Shown: positions 33,780 through 45,060 of the stretch, in pieces
Layout: each line of letters begins with the position of its first letter
Numbering within the stretch: the first letter of the stretch is position 1
Notes under the pieces: generated by a model
The model's input: only the letters and a program-made list of their open reading frames with translations
Databases searched by the model: none
What the model was told of the DNA's origin: nothing
Made by a program: the position numbers and the translations under genes
Assembly (NCBI GenBank): GCA_933228895.1
Contig: OW121852.1
Coordinates: forward strand, 134,411,544-134,475,543
Direction of reading: 5' to 3'
Length of the DNA: 64,000 nt
Origin: Platycnemis pennipes
Lineage: Eukaryota; Arthropoda; Insecta; Odonata; Platycnemididae

Positions 33780-35447
33780 CACCACATGAACACTTGATTC
33801 AAGATCTGCAGAGAAGTTACAGTGGAAGTGTAAAAATCGCTAATTGGACCCAGTTGAAAGTGACAGGAAGAGGAAGCATGACTCTGAAGCTAACCAAAGA
33901 CTCAGGGGACTTCCAGATAATGCTGAAGAAAGTATGTCTAGTTCCAGATCTAGATAGTACTCTCATCTCCGAAAGAAGACTTGAAGAGAAAGGATTCAAG
34001 CTTGTAACTGAAAAGGGAGTGAAAGAAGTTTACGATGGAAAGGAAATATTTATGAGAGGTTTCTTGAGCAAACACGCCAAAATGTATGCAGTGAAGTGTG
34101 ATTATGCATAGTTGATGGACAACAGATCATGTTTGTTGGTAAATCAAAGGAGGGCCTACATGGTAGAGAGAAAATGAATGCCGCCAAGTGTGTCGATGCC
34201 AAATTGTGGCATGACAGATTTGGGCATCTGAAAAATATGCCTGAAGTATGTAAAGTGAAGAAAACTCCGTCCAAATGTGAGGTGTGCTTAGAAGGCAAAT
34301 TAAAGAAGAAACCATTTAAACCAAGTGAGTCACGAGCTGGAGCAGTGTTGGAATTGGTTCATTCAGACTTGATTGGACCATTGCCAGTAGAATCTCTTGG
34401 TGGATCAAGATAGATAATTACATTTCTGGATGATCACTCAAGATATGCAGAGGCGATTCCTGTCAAAAGGAAGAGTGAAGCTGCCCATGAATTTCAGAAG
34501 TTCCATGTTAGAAGTGAGAGATATCATGACAAGAAGCTGAAGACACTTATGTCAGATAATGGAGGCGAATATATTGCAGAGGACATTTGAAAGAATGTTT
34601 AGAAGAAAAGGGAATCGAGCACAGATTTCCCACTGCTGGAACGCCAGAGCAAAATGGCCGAGCAGAGCGATTAAATCTGACTTTATTTGACACCCTCAGA
34701 TGCTTGCTAATTAAATCTGGCCTACCACCTGCATTCTGGGGTGAAGCTGTCGCCTATGCTGCACATCTGAGAAACAGGTGTCAGACCACAGTGTTAGGTG
34801 GAAGGGCCCCCCTTGAACTGTGGGACGGACGCAAGCTCACAGCCAAGGATGTAGAAGACATCAAAGTCTTTGGCTGTGAAGCCTGGGCTGTCATAAATGA
34901 AAATAACAAACTTGGGCCAAGAGGTGTCAAGAGTATCTTTGTTGGGATGCAGTCAGGCAAAAGGGGTTTCAAGCTCTATGAACTCAAGAGAAGAACCATG
35001 ATCATTTCAAGAAATGTCGGTTTCTTTGAAGACTCCTTCCCTTACAAGCAGACAAAACCCCAATGTCATCACAATAGTGACATCGCTGTGCTAAATAGTT
35101 TTCTAGAAGCCTTTAACCTAAATGACATGGAGGAAGAAGAAAACAATGACAACAACTACCAAGATGGCAATCCCCATTCCCGAACTGTATCCCCTGTAAT
35201 CACACCAGAAATATTCGAACAGCATGAAGGACCTCATCACTCAGATCAGGACACAAATGAAAACATGCCACTCAGAAGAGTCAAGAGAGTACACAAGAAG
35301 TGGCATAAATGTGATGGAACTTGCTGCTCTGTCAATATCAAAACGAGTGAAAGGGTTAAGGATCCTATCAACATTGCAGAAGCACTTAGAGGACCTCAGA
35401 GTAAAAATTGGAAAGAAGCTATGGACAGAGAAATACAAAAATTTTAA
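33780..35447 (+). pseudogene. Copia B protease end, GAG-pre-integrase and integrase
   Basis: After a frame change, 33794-34111 gives KVCLVPDLDSTLISERRLEE (protease/pre-integrase). 34129-34413 gives LWHDRFGHLKNMPEV and KCEVCLEGKLKKKPF (zinc finger) and VHSDLIGPLP (first integrase Asp). A stop at 34411-34413 and a frameshift near 34586 follow. MSDNGGEYIAE holds the second Asp and TPEQNGRAERLNLTL the Glu. The frame to 35447 covers the integrase C-terminal region and an acidic linker, then stops with TAA in frame before RT. It is defective. Confidence 0.9.
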
Positions 35448-35468
35448 AGCATTAAAGCATGGGACATA

Positions 35469-36628
35469 GTGGAGAGACCATTTGATCGAAATGTCATCAG
35501 CTGCAAATGGATCTACAAGACCAAATATGACAATGAAGGAAACATCTCAAGTTATCGAGCAAGGTTAGTGGCCAGAGGCTTCACACAAATTCAAGGTGAA
35601 GACTTCTTCAACACGTATAGCCCAGTGATCAAGAAAACAACTCTCCGATGTATGCTAGCCATAGCTGCAGAGAAAAACTGGGAAATACACCATGTGGATG
35701 TTGATGCTGCCTACCTAAACAGCAATCTCAAGGAAGAAGTGTATATGGAGCTGCCACCAGGTTATTTTGAGAGTCGAAACCCCATTAACTTTGTGTGCAG
35801 GCTGAAAAGGTCAATATATGGATTACACCAATCTGGGAAAAATTGGAATGAAGATCTAAATGAAGTCATGGAAAATATGGGATTGGAAAGGTCATACAAT
35901 GATCCCTGCTTGTATACAACCCAGGGCAAAACTTTAACAGTGGGGGTGTATGTTGATGACTTCTATATTTCTGGAACTAAGGAAGCTATTAAAATATTCA
36001 AGAAAATGCTCAGCCAGAAATTTTCCATCAAAGACCTGGGAGAAGCGAAAAACATCCTATCCATTGGGCTGGAGAGAGGGAAAAATGGTGAAGTGTACTT
36101 GGACCAAACACATTACATTGAAGAAATGCTGCATAAATTCAAGATGGAGAAGGCAGATGGGGTCACCGTGCAACTGTCATCATCTCAAGGCCAAAACAGT
36201 GAGGAAGATCAAGCATTTAATGAAGGGCTGTATGGAGAGGCCACAGAGGGTCATTGCTGCATCTGTCAAATAATGCAAGACCTGATATTGCATGTGCAGT
36301 GAACCGATTGTGTCAGAAGAACAAGAGTCCCTCTAGAAGAGATTGGAATGAGATAAAATATCTGTTGAGATATTTAAAGGGTACCAAACATCTAAAACTA
36401 GTCTACCAGAGGGGAGGAAAACAACTGGAGGGGTATGTGGATGCTGACTGGGCAAATGACCGGATTGACAGAAAATCCATCTCTGGTTTCTGCTTGATCT
36501 TGGCAGGAGGAGCTGTCAGTTGGCGTAGCAAGAAGCAATCATCAATCAGCTTGTCAACAGTTCAGGCCGAGTACATAGCCTTGAGTGACACGTGCAGGGA
36601 AGTTACTTGGATTTGTGGGCTGCTTTGA
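35469..36628 (+). pseudogene. Copia B reverse transcriptase and RNase H N-part
   Basis: 35469-36302 gives RT: SCKWIYKTKYDNEGNISSYR, RLVARGFTQIQGEDFFNTYS, IHHVDVDAAYLNSNLKEEVY and the catalytic VGVYVDDFYISG. A frameshift near 36250 precedes RNase H at 36254-36628 (ARPDIACAVNRLCQ, GYVDADWANDRIDRKSISGF, LSTVQAEYIALSD). It is cut by the TTAA element at 36654; the frame resumes at 38097. Confidence 0.92.
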
Positions 36629-36653
36629 GATCTTGGTTTTGCAGGCCTAGCTG

Positions 36654-38096
36654 TTAACCCTTTCGCGCCGGAGTCCTAAACAGGAAAATGCTTTCCTTCT
36701 CACGGGTTCCTCTAGAATATTTTTCCACTCCGTGTACGGAGCTCTCTTGAAGCAAGGCATCGAGCAGGTACTTCTTTCCCCCGCTTTGGGACCGGACCCA
36801 GCGGGGTTCCCGACCCTTTCCTCGGCCACTGACCAGATTTTATCTTCGCCCTTTTCCAAATGAGAACCCACCGCGGCCTGTGTCCGCGGTCAACTATTTT
36901 TAATACAGTGATTTTTGTTAAATAAATAATAGTAAGACTTTAAGTGGGGGTTAATACACAAATAAATCCCTGTTGTTATAAATACCATTTAGAGATTTTA
37001 AACGAAATTCTAATGTTAATATTAAGATATTTAGCACAATAGACATAATAGCAATGGTTACAATAATAATTATTTCTGTTGTTTCGCAATAGAAGATGTC
37101 CGCGCATAATCCAACCATACCCGTGTTTTATATAAAAGCACATGCACTTTTTTTGGTGCTATACCTTCCTCAGGAAACATTTTTATGTAAATATATTCGC
37201 AATGGTAGCGCGAGATAGATTTTTCTGCCTAGCAATTATTTATTGTACCTCCCAATCTTCCATCACGCACGCATGCGGTTTTCTTCTAATTTTAACATAA
37301 ATGATTACAACATAATGATCACTCTTAGCCGCATTACACAGAACAAATTCGAATGCTTTTCAGCTTGAAAGATACTTTTTATAGCTGAATGGCAGTTACA
37401 CCAAAAAGATTCAGTTACAAGAAAGTAAAGTTTATTGACTGCTAATGAATTAGCATAAACCACACCCTCTGCGGGATTTTCAACCTATAATGTAGATATA
37501 ATAGATTTCGCGGTATGTTGCGTGGTATTACCATTACAGTTTTTTTCCAATATATGTTCATAGACAAGTAAAACGGAGAGAAAAATATCGGTACTACCTT
37601 ATCGTCAAATCATAAAAAAACATACGTCTTAGCTCCTCACGGCAATGAAAAATTCTCCCAAATCGGTTTGAATCTCATTGACAGGTGAACTCTGTTAATA
37701 ATAACGTTAGAGTTCCGTTTAAAATTTCTAGAGATTCAAAAAACATAAGGAATTAACTTCTGGAACTCAATAATGCGATTTAGAAACAAATATTATTTTG
37801 GTTTTTCCACTGCATAAACAAACAAGTGACCGCGAACAACTGCCGAGTGTGAGGCTCGCGCTGCGAAGAAGGGCCGAGATAATCCCCGTCTCTAAGCCGA
37901 GGAAGGGTCTTCAGAGCCGCGAGGAAGGGTCCTTTATGACACCTTGGACCTTTTCTGCCTACCTGGCCCTAGCGACGTTTTAAGACGCCCTTCGTTCTCT
38001 TGTGTAGAAAAATCTGCGGCGTTTATAGACGGCCTTCGTTCACAGGAGTGAAAAATCAGCGGCGTTTATAAACGGCGCTCGTAGCGAAAGGGTTAA
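36654..38096. mobile_element. piggyBac-like TTAA element in Copia B
   Basis: TTAA at both ends (36654-36657 and 38093-38096). Termini CCCTTTCGCGCCGG and, as complement of the right end, CCCTTTCGCTACGAGCGCCG. Taking it out restores the Copia frame across the TTAA. No transposase recognised in the 1.4 kb, so it is probably non-autonomous. The right end has repeated GGCGTTTATA-ACGGC units. Its first bases (TTAACCCTTT) resemble those of the MITEs at 14.5-15.3 kb. Confidence 0.8.
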
Positions 38097-38239
38097 ACCA
38101 ATCACCATACATGCTGACAACCAAGGTGCAATCAACATAGCTGAAAACTGCTCTGTATCAGAACGATCAAAGCACATTGACGTTAAGAACCATCACATCA
38201 GAGAGATGATCAAGAATGGAGACATTCAGCTTAGGTATA
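38097..38239 (+). pseudogene. Copia B RNase H, middle part
   Basis: It continues the RNase H frame with ITIHADNQGAINIAENCSVS, SKHIDVKNHHIREMIKNGD and IQLRY, the end typical of Copia RNase H. It is cut by the CAGGA element at 38240. Confidence 0.88.
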
Positions 38240-39268
38240 CAGGATGTCGATCGGCGGCCTAATTTCAAATTCCCGTATGTTTCCCGTATTTCCCGGACCA
38301 TTATTTGCAGAATTCCCGTATAGGAGAAGTCCGTGTAATTTGAACCGGCGTGTAATTCGGACCGATAGCTTCACTTTGTATTCATTAAGGGTAGCAACAT
38401 GTTTAGGGTGTAGACGTTTGGGTGTATTTTTGGAATGTCTTCTCTCCAAATTTCAACAATCAAGCCCAGGTGATTGAGGCATAAAGGCTAAGTAAGCGAA
38501 ATCGTGAAATTCCCTTCCCCCACACAAAGCATAAACAACGAAGACACACTCTAGACAAATACACCCATTGGAATGGCTCTGACTCCTAAGGCGACGGCGA
38601 AATATAAAGTCACTTTTGCTAGTTCAAATACAGAAATTACTCCACTCTTATCATAATTCGTGTAGAAAAGTGCAAACAATTCTTTTTAATGTATCTAAGG
38701 ATGTTTCTGTGAATTTCAGTCTCATTTTATTTTGATCCTCATAGTGTATTTCGGACCACCGAAGAGCGTGTATTTTTGACCGGTCCAAATTACACTGATA
38801 GTTACAAAATAATTCGCCATATGCATTATCTAGTACAACAGGTAAAATAAAGTGATTAAACTTTCTATCTTATTAAATTAGACTTTCGAACCGGATAAGT
38901 CACATTATCACGCTGCATTTTTTGACAAAATCGTGCGACGCGAAACCTACTACTGTGGCAAGGGCGACAGACGTTGTGTGTGTGCTGTTTCCACACTTAC
39001 CGAGTCAGCCTCACGTGCACTGAAATGACAACCTTGCGCTCTGTGGGTTACGAAATCTTCATGGGCTAAACACTGCGACTCCCGCACTGCTAAGGTCCCA
39101 CCAACCGAAAATATGGTGATCTTCTGGATCTGTTCATTACAGATGATTTCTTGAAATTTCCCGGACACTATGCGAATTTCCCATATATTTCCCGTATTTT
39201 CCAGGGTAATGTTAATTTCCCGTATATTTCCCATATCTCCCGTATTTCCCGTATCGATCGACATCCTG
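38240..39268. mobile_element. CAGGA-ended TIR element D in Copia B
   Basis: Inverted termini CAGGATGTCGATCG / CGATCGACATCCTG are exact over 14 bp. GGTATA flanks both ends (38234-38239 and 39269-39274), so the target duplication looks like 6 bp. Subterminal regions are tandem TTTCCCGTATTTCCCGTAT words. No transposase is recognised. Related to elements A and B by terminal sequence. Confidence 0.8.
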
Positions 39269-39274
39269 GGTATA

Positions 39275-39797
39275 TTAATACGAAGGAAAATCTTGCTGAT
39301 ATTTTTACTAAAGTATTGAATGCTAAAAGTAACCAAATGTACTGTCAAAGTTTAGGGCTTAAATTATCACCTTGAATTGTTAAAACATTAATATTATGTT
39401 TGTGGATTTGTTTATTTCACCATTGTGCCAAATTTTTGCCTTACTTGAGTTCGGTATTGATGATGATATGTTCCTTATTTGGACTGATGTGAGTAATCTA
39501 GATGCTTGCCATTTTGTTTTTTATTGAGTTGCTTTGTGTTTATTGATATTAGCACATTGTGGTGTGTCACGAGTTTTGTTTTCTTTTGAGTTGTAGGGTC
39601 TTTGCTTTGTTTTACGTATATTTTTCTTGTTCATGTTTTGTTTAGATTTCACTCCATTGCAGGGGAGATCTGTTTCTTTATGTCAGTGGGTTGTTCAATA
39701 TTTTTTTCAGAGTGTTGTTGAATTTGCAGTTGTCCTTGTTTATTTTTGAACCAGTGTGTATACATTTTTTTTTTGGTATGTGCCCAACAAGGGGAGG
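39275..39797 (+). pseudogene. Copia B pol C-terminus and 3' untranslated region
   Basis: It reads NTKENLADIFTKVLNAKSN then CQSLGLKLSP and a stop at about 39375, the usual end of Copia pol. T-rich 3' sequence leads to a purine tract GGGGAGG at the LTR. Confidence 0.87.
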
Positions 39798-39960
39798 TGT
39801 TAAAAGTATGTTTTATTTAGTTAGTGTTGGTCACATTGCCTTGGATACTGTTTGTGTTGGTAACTGTCTTGGATACTGTAAAATAAGTTACAAGTAAATA
39901 AGTTGCAGATACTGTTAAGTAAGTTAGGAAGAGTATGGCAAATAAATAAGTTCTCTAACA
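39798..39960 (+). repeat. Copia B 3' LTR
   Basis: 163 bp, identical to the 5' LTR except one A/G change in GGAARAGTATGG. Followed directly by the target duplicate GAATG. Confidence 0.95.
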
Positions 39961-40053
39961 GAATGTATATACACAAGGGTAGCGATTAAGCTGTTAATTC
40001 ACTCAAGATACGGCTAAGAGAACCGAAAATACGAGATGGCTATCTATCCTACG

Positions 40054-40230
40054 TGGTGATGAATTTGCGTGGGCCATTTTTGGATTTTCCGTGCATGAAA
40101 GAGGACCAACAGTCACTCATCTCTCCGTGCACCTGGAAAACAGTCACCGTGTCTATTACAACGACCACTATGTACAACATAGGTCACCAATACCTCAAAT
40201 GACCGCGCTAACAGTATTCTTCAAACAGTA
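40054..40230 (+). pseudogene. Helitron protein remnant
   Basis: An open stretch encodes GFSVHERGPTVTHLSVHLEN and SHRVYYNDHYVQHRSP, then MTALTVFF before a stop. This matches the region after the Helitron_like_N domain where Helitron proteins read HERxPxVxxLxVHLENxQxVYF. Only about 55 residues remain. Confidence 0.7.
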
Positions 40231-40309
40231 GTTTTCTTACAAAATAAGTTCAATTTTTTCACACCCGTTGAATTTCAACGGGTAGCTTCCGCTAGTAAAA
40301 AATAATAAT

Positions 40310-40513
40310 TATCATTTCCCCAGAGACTGTGTACAACGTGGAGATGTGAAGCTAATCTATGAACAAAGAGAGAAGATGATTGCTGATATTTTTACAAAGG
40401 CATTAGGTGGCACAAATTTTCTCCTCATGTCGAAAACCTCTGCTTGGTTAAACTGTACAAGGGAAGTGTGTATTCAGCTGCATTGAATTTAAATGATAAG
40501 ATTAAGGGAAGGG
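40310..40513 (+). pseudogene. Copia A pol C-terminus
   Basis: It resumes Copia A after the Helitron: RDCVQRGDVKLIYEQREKMI then ADIFTKALGG. This is the Copia RNase H end expected after SNTSKHIDIMH at about 30440. The purine tract AAGGGAAGGG ends at 40513, next to the candidate LTR. Confidence 0.85.
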
Positions 40514-40789
40514 TGTTGAAATTAGTGTTCCCTTATGTTAATCTCTCATTTGAAACACGTGTATGAAGGTTTCTCATTTTGAGGTTCATTTGTTTTCTAT
40601 TTTATGAGGTTATGTACTTCCGTTGTTGTGTTCATGATTGTTTGTGAATAAGGAAAAAAATTGTATTAGCTCTCTTTTCAAGTGATTATCAATTTAATCC
40701 ATCTTCATCACTTAACGCAAGCAAAAAATTAGATTGAAAAATCCTACATTCCTAAGTGACAAAGTCTAATGGTAAGTGATTTGGTATTA

Positions 40790-41840
40790 GGGGACAATTT
40801 TGCTATTAGGGGCAGTCCAAAGGATTGGATGCGCTCTTATGTTGGACAGAGGTCACAATATATGAGTGCGGCCAAAGATGGAGTCACATCAAAGTCTAAT
40901 TGTAAGACCATTAATTACGGTTTCCACAGGACTCAGTTTTGAGATCTATACTGATTCTACTTTTTATAAGTGATCTAGGCACCAGAATCTTTGCTGTAAT
41001 GCCTGATGTGAAACCTGTAATTTATGCTGATGATACCAATTTTATTGTGTACCAAAATGTGATGAATTATTACAGCTAGGGGGCCAAGTGATACAAGAAC
41101 TACATGAGTGGAGTGTAAAAAATGGATTGTTTAAATATGGACAAATCACAGTTCATCCACTTCTTAAATATTAATGCACCAAAGAGAGAGCTGATATTTG
41201 ACTTAAACAGCAAGGTACTGAAGCAAGTTGATACTATCAGATTTCTTGGTCTCCACCAAGACAAATACTTTTTTGGGAGCCTCAGGTGAATAAGTTAATG
41301 AGTAAGCTAAGTTCTTTTTGCTTTCTGATCAAATCTATCAGAGCTAGTGTGTCACATAAAGTGCTACTCGCATTGTACCTATTATGGAGAGTTTGAATCT
41401 AGAGTGGTCCACAATATTATATTCTGGGGGTCATCATGTTATGCACTTAAGATTTTTGTTATCCAAAAGTAAATTTGATTGGTAACAAGCACAGTAGGGC
41501 TCACTGTCACCCAATATTTAAAAGACTTGGTATACTTCCTCTTCCATGTGTGTGTGCACTAGCCTTAGTTACCTATGTAAAGTGCAATTACTTTTCTTTT
41601 GTTGAACATTCAGATATGCATAATCATGGCACTAGAGGTAATGATAATTTCCATACACCATATGTTAGAACCAAGGGGGTTTCCCTGGGTCCTGAATATA
41701 TGGGCATAAAACTGTGTAATAGATTGCCCACTGGGTTGACAGCAATTCAATTTAATAATGTTTTTAGATGAAAAGTAAAGGATTTTCTATTTGAAAATTT
41801 CTTTTATTCTACAAATTAATACTTAGGAGTTGAGTAAATA
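40790..41840 (+). pseudogene. Non-LTR retrotransposon fragment (CR1/Jockey-like), 5' truncated
   Basis: A decayed RT: DSVLRSILILLFISDL (the GSVLGPLLF motif region), YADDTNFIV (catalytic box), VDTIRFLGLHQDKYF and, in 41475-41771, the C-terminal end YMGIKLCNRLPTGLTAIQFN. Several frameshifts. The A/T-rich end near 41830-41950 fits a 3' UTR. It is related to but longer than the fragment at 30456-30990. Confidence 0.82.
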
Positions 41841-42018
41841 ATCTATGTATTTTTGGTTTTTCTTGTATTTTTGTACTCTGTAATATTTGTCTTGGACACC
41901 CCTTATATAAATGCACAAGTTTTTAAATAATCCCTGGGTAAGTAAATAAATAATAATAAGTTTATCAGGCCAAATTATCAATAAAGTTATTATTACAAAT
42001 AAAAGTCATATCCCAAAC

Positions 42019-42098
42019 CTTTGCCTCAGCCAAGGTTTCGTGCAGCAGCCCAAGGATATTGGCCCGGTGATGCTCTGCTGTGGCTTTCGGCAAAAATC
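42019..42098 (-). CDS. OSGEP: OSGEP exon 2
   Basis: Acceptor TTTGCAG precedes 42098, and donor GTTTGG follows 42019. The first two bases complete a Gly codon begun in exon 1. It encodes FLPKATAEHHRANILGLLHE TLAEAK and ends in phase 0. The HHR region corresponds to the conserved ARHHR block of other Kae1 proteins. 80 nt, no lesion. Confidence 0.94.
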
Positions 42099-44540
42099 CT
42101 GCAAACAAAAGCAACAAGGCCACAGCATGAGTTATTTGTTGATGATTCATACATTGTACTTGATCTTAATACACACACGTTTAGATAAGACATACATGAG
42201 TCCTATGGTCATGGAATTTTTCAGGTTTCATATAATAGAGAGTAGTCACTAACAAGAATGAAAATCCACATTAGCTTTTTCAGACACTGTCACGTTCCAC
42301 GGTAATCAATCAGTTGAGTAAGCAGCAATTGGGGCACCACATTTACATGGAGGGTGGGAAGAAAACTGCACTTCCAAAGGGTACACTACCACCCAACTCA
42401 TCTCTTGCACCATTCGCCAACACCAAGTGACACCCACTGCTGCCAACACAGAATCCTCTCCCCCCAGCCTATGTACAGCTCGAATCTCAGGTTATTCACT
42501 CAATTACCTACTCTCATTACTGTGCCCTGTTACTGCAAAACCATGGCAGTGTCATAAATCTCTAGTGAACCATTCATTTCACTCCATTTCTTTGATACAA
42601 TAATCATTTCTCTATCCAGTGGAACTAATAGTGAGGCTCAAAGTGGCCATTTTGTGCACAACATTTTTGGGATAATCATTATAAGAAAACAAATTGATGA
42701 TTTTTTCTCTGTGGAATTTCTGCTATTTCTGCTATTAATCATTATAAGACCCTGGAGGTTATCTTCCCAGCCTCCTCACTTCTTTGGCAGTCTTCCATTT
42801 GCAATATTTTCTGAAGATTCACTCCAGCAGCAAATTTTGTGTCCCATACCTGCAGTGTAAGCCTCTAAATCTCAGGAGGACTGCTAATATTACAAATGAG
42901 AAGGAATTTATACAGCTGTCATTTGTTTGGAGGGCACAATGTTTTCTCATCCATTTTTTGCAGCTTTGCTCCCAGCCTACAATCAACGCCTACAACTCTA
43001 GAGGGCACACACACTCCCAAGAGAAATAATGGCATCTCCAATGAAAGAGAGAGTGACACAAGGCTAATCTAGAATTTGATCCACCTCTGTTACACACTCA
43101 ACCATACTTCAATTATCTTTCTCCCTACAAGTCACCTACTTTCACTACATGAGACGAGCACAGAAATGTAGAATTGTGAAATGCACAGTTGCACTGGCAA
43201 CTTAGGTCAGCAGAAGAAAAAACAAAGATATTGTTGCAACCAAAGTAGTAACCAAATTAGGCAATGAATTTCAAGTGCATTCAAACAAGGAAAAGTCAAC
43301 AAAGGAGAAATTACACTGGACTGGACAAAATGAAAACATGTGAATATTTCTCAAGACCAGAACAAGTAAATATATTAAAAGCTGGCTGTAATTGTCAGGT
43401 CATAAGTTCACCGGCCTGGCAACCAAAGTGAACCCTGCCAGGGGGGGCAAGGGTGCAGTGAATGTTGTAGGATTAGGCTCAGGTTAGGTTCAGTGGAGTG
43501 ACAAAAGTTTTTAAAGCATAATTCTAATTTTGCTTATTTTAAAAAGACATGTGTCATAAATGTGGTTTCCAGTTGTATTAATTCCATATCATTAATGATT
43601 GTTAATTAAACGTTAAATATTCTCATTTTCTAAAATAAACATTTTGAGAGTATATACTCTACCATACGATAGTAAGCAGAGCTTTTAAAAACAATCAAAC
43701 GAAATTAACAACATTGTCACTAGTTAAATCCCAGTGGAATTTTTTAGCAAAATGCATTTATCCAATGAGGAATTTATTCTGATTACACCAACAGGATAAT
43801 AGGTGCAATATTAAAGGGCTCATGCACAAAGTTAGTCCCATCTTAGCACTCAAGAGAGCTGATCAAGGCTACAAAACTATGGCTGTTTAAAAACAGTCAT
43901 GGCTTTACTGTCCTCTGGTGATGCAGTATCAATTTATTGGAATGAATCATCAAAATGAATTAAACCCTACCAGCCACTCATAATTTGTCGCAAGTAAGGT
44001 GGAATAAATCAACTAAGATTCAACTTAATCAAAAAAAACGTGCATTCCATAGCAATGACATGGTCATACTACAACCTTTTCAACCATTACCAGCAGTTGC
44101 ATCATGAAAGAATAAAAAACAAAAACACAACAAAAATAACGCAAGAGAAATCAAATTTGAATTCTTCAAGAATGGAAATCGCATACACTAACATATTTCC
44201 TCCAAACAGTGCCCATTTAATAGTCACAATTTCATCATATCCATCATTTATACCTATTATATGAAGATATAGCCCATGACTCACATGAGAGGACAAAATG
44301 CTGACATAGGTACCTAAGATACTGTATCCAAAAATAATTATGATTTCTGCCTTTTAATATGAAACATGATGAACTAGTAATGTCCAGAGGAAGACAAAAC
44401 AGGCCTGCAAAATTTTTGCCGACCTCAATTACATGTTTGGAAAGTTGAATTCTCATTATTTGCATTGATTAAACCAGTCAAAGACTCTGTTTGAAGGCTC
44501 ATGAATTAAAATCACTTCAATAGTCCCATGGTGTCAAGAT
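42099..44540. other. OSGEP intron 1, no element recognised
   Basis: About 2.4 kb with no coding region or bounded repeat that I can support. A poly-G run lies near 43442. Confidence 0.6.
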
Positions 44541-45060
44541 CCGAAAAGGAGGAAATGTTGGACAAACAAAAGGATAAATGAGAGGAAGAGAGAAGAATAC
44601 AGCATATATCCGAATCACCGTGGGAACTCTTAATGGAAGGAGAGGAAGGTGTCCCGGACGGGAGGAAATGTTCGGAAATCAAAATGCAAATTGAAGGCAT
44701 GAGAGTGACTGCATTAACAGACACAGGACCAGAAATAATGTGCGTCAGTGAAGAATTTTATTTGGAAAATAGTAAGGCATTTGAAATACTCTTGAATTAC
44801 CCATTAAGGGAATATATATATAATTGGGGCAATCGGGAGAAGGAGTGGACAGATTAAAAGGCAGATTTGTCCTAACGTAATGGTGGGGGAGATAATTATA
44901 AATATGTATAATTAGGACTGTAAAGCACGCAAGTTTTGCACGCTTAGAAGAGTTTCGTTTTCTCCATTTAATGTATGTTTGGGTGCAGATTTTTGTGTCC
45001 GATCAAAATGATCGAGGAGGGATACCAATTTTCATGTTTTAGTTCGTAAGTTTAATGAAA
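44541..45060 (+). pseudogene. Retropepsin-containing LTR-element fragment (Gypsy-like)
   Basis: The ORF at 44633-44857 includes IEGMRVTALTDTGPEIMCVS and EEFY, a retroviral-type protease DTG with the following Cys/Val/Ser strand. No RT follows. Family is uncertain, with Gypsy most likely. Confidence 0.55.

Larger units (their letters stand above)
32451..39960 (+). mobile_element. Copia B, full-length LTR retrotransposon with nested insertions
   Basis: Two 163-bp LTRs (32451-32613 and 39798-39960; TGTTAAAAG...TCTCTAACA) differ at one base. The 5-bp duplication GAATG flanks the element (32446-32450 and 39961-39965). A purine tract GGGGAGG precedes the 3' LTR. Gag, protease, integrase, RT and RNase H follow in Copia order but with several stops and frameshifts. 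Two DNA elements (36654-38096 and 38240-39268) lie in the RNase H region. Confidence 0.95.
30999..40297 (+). mobile_element. Helitron-like element, interrupted by Copia B
   Basis: The left end (30999 on) has CTAATATATAAAAATG and the block CACGCAAAAACTAATAGACG / GAGCTGAAATTTGGTATG that marks a common arthropod Helitron/Helentron group. The right end has a hairpin ACCCGTTGAATTTCAACGGGT (about 40263-40283) shortly before CTAGT (40293-40297). Between Copia B and the right end, 40054-40230 encodes a Helitron-protein remnant (VHERGPTVTHLSVHLENSHR). So this is a non-autonomous, deletion-derived Helitron. Confidence 0.72.
26511..40748 (+). mobile_element. Copia A, decayed LTR retrotransposon split by nested insertions
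   Basis: Gag and pol of a Ty1/Copia element run from 26511 to about 30455 and resume at about 40310. The gap holds a non-LTR fragment and a Helitron that itself carries Copia B. Smaller insertions are a palindrome (28167-28383) and a tRNA-SINE (29104-29428). The 3' LTR probably starts at 40514 (TGTTGAAATTAG after the purine tract AAGGGAAGGG) and may end near 40748 (TACA). The 5' end is truncated, so no second LTR is available. It lies in OSGEP intron 2. Confidence 0.85.

Noticed and set aside
37798..37983. ORF inside the TTAA element as a transposase piece
   Set aside because: No piggyBac transposase motif is recognisable in 61 codons.
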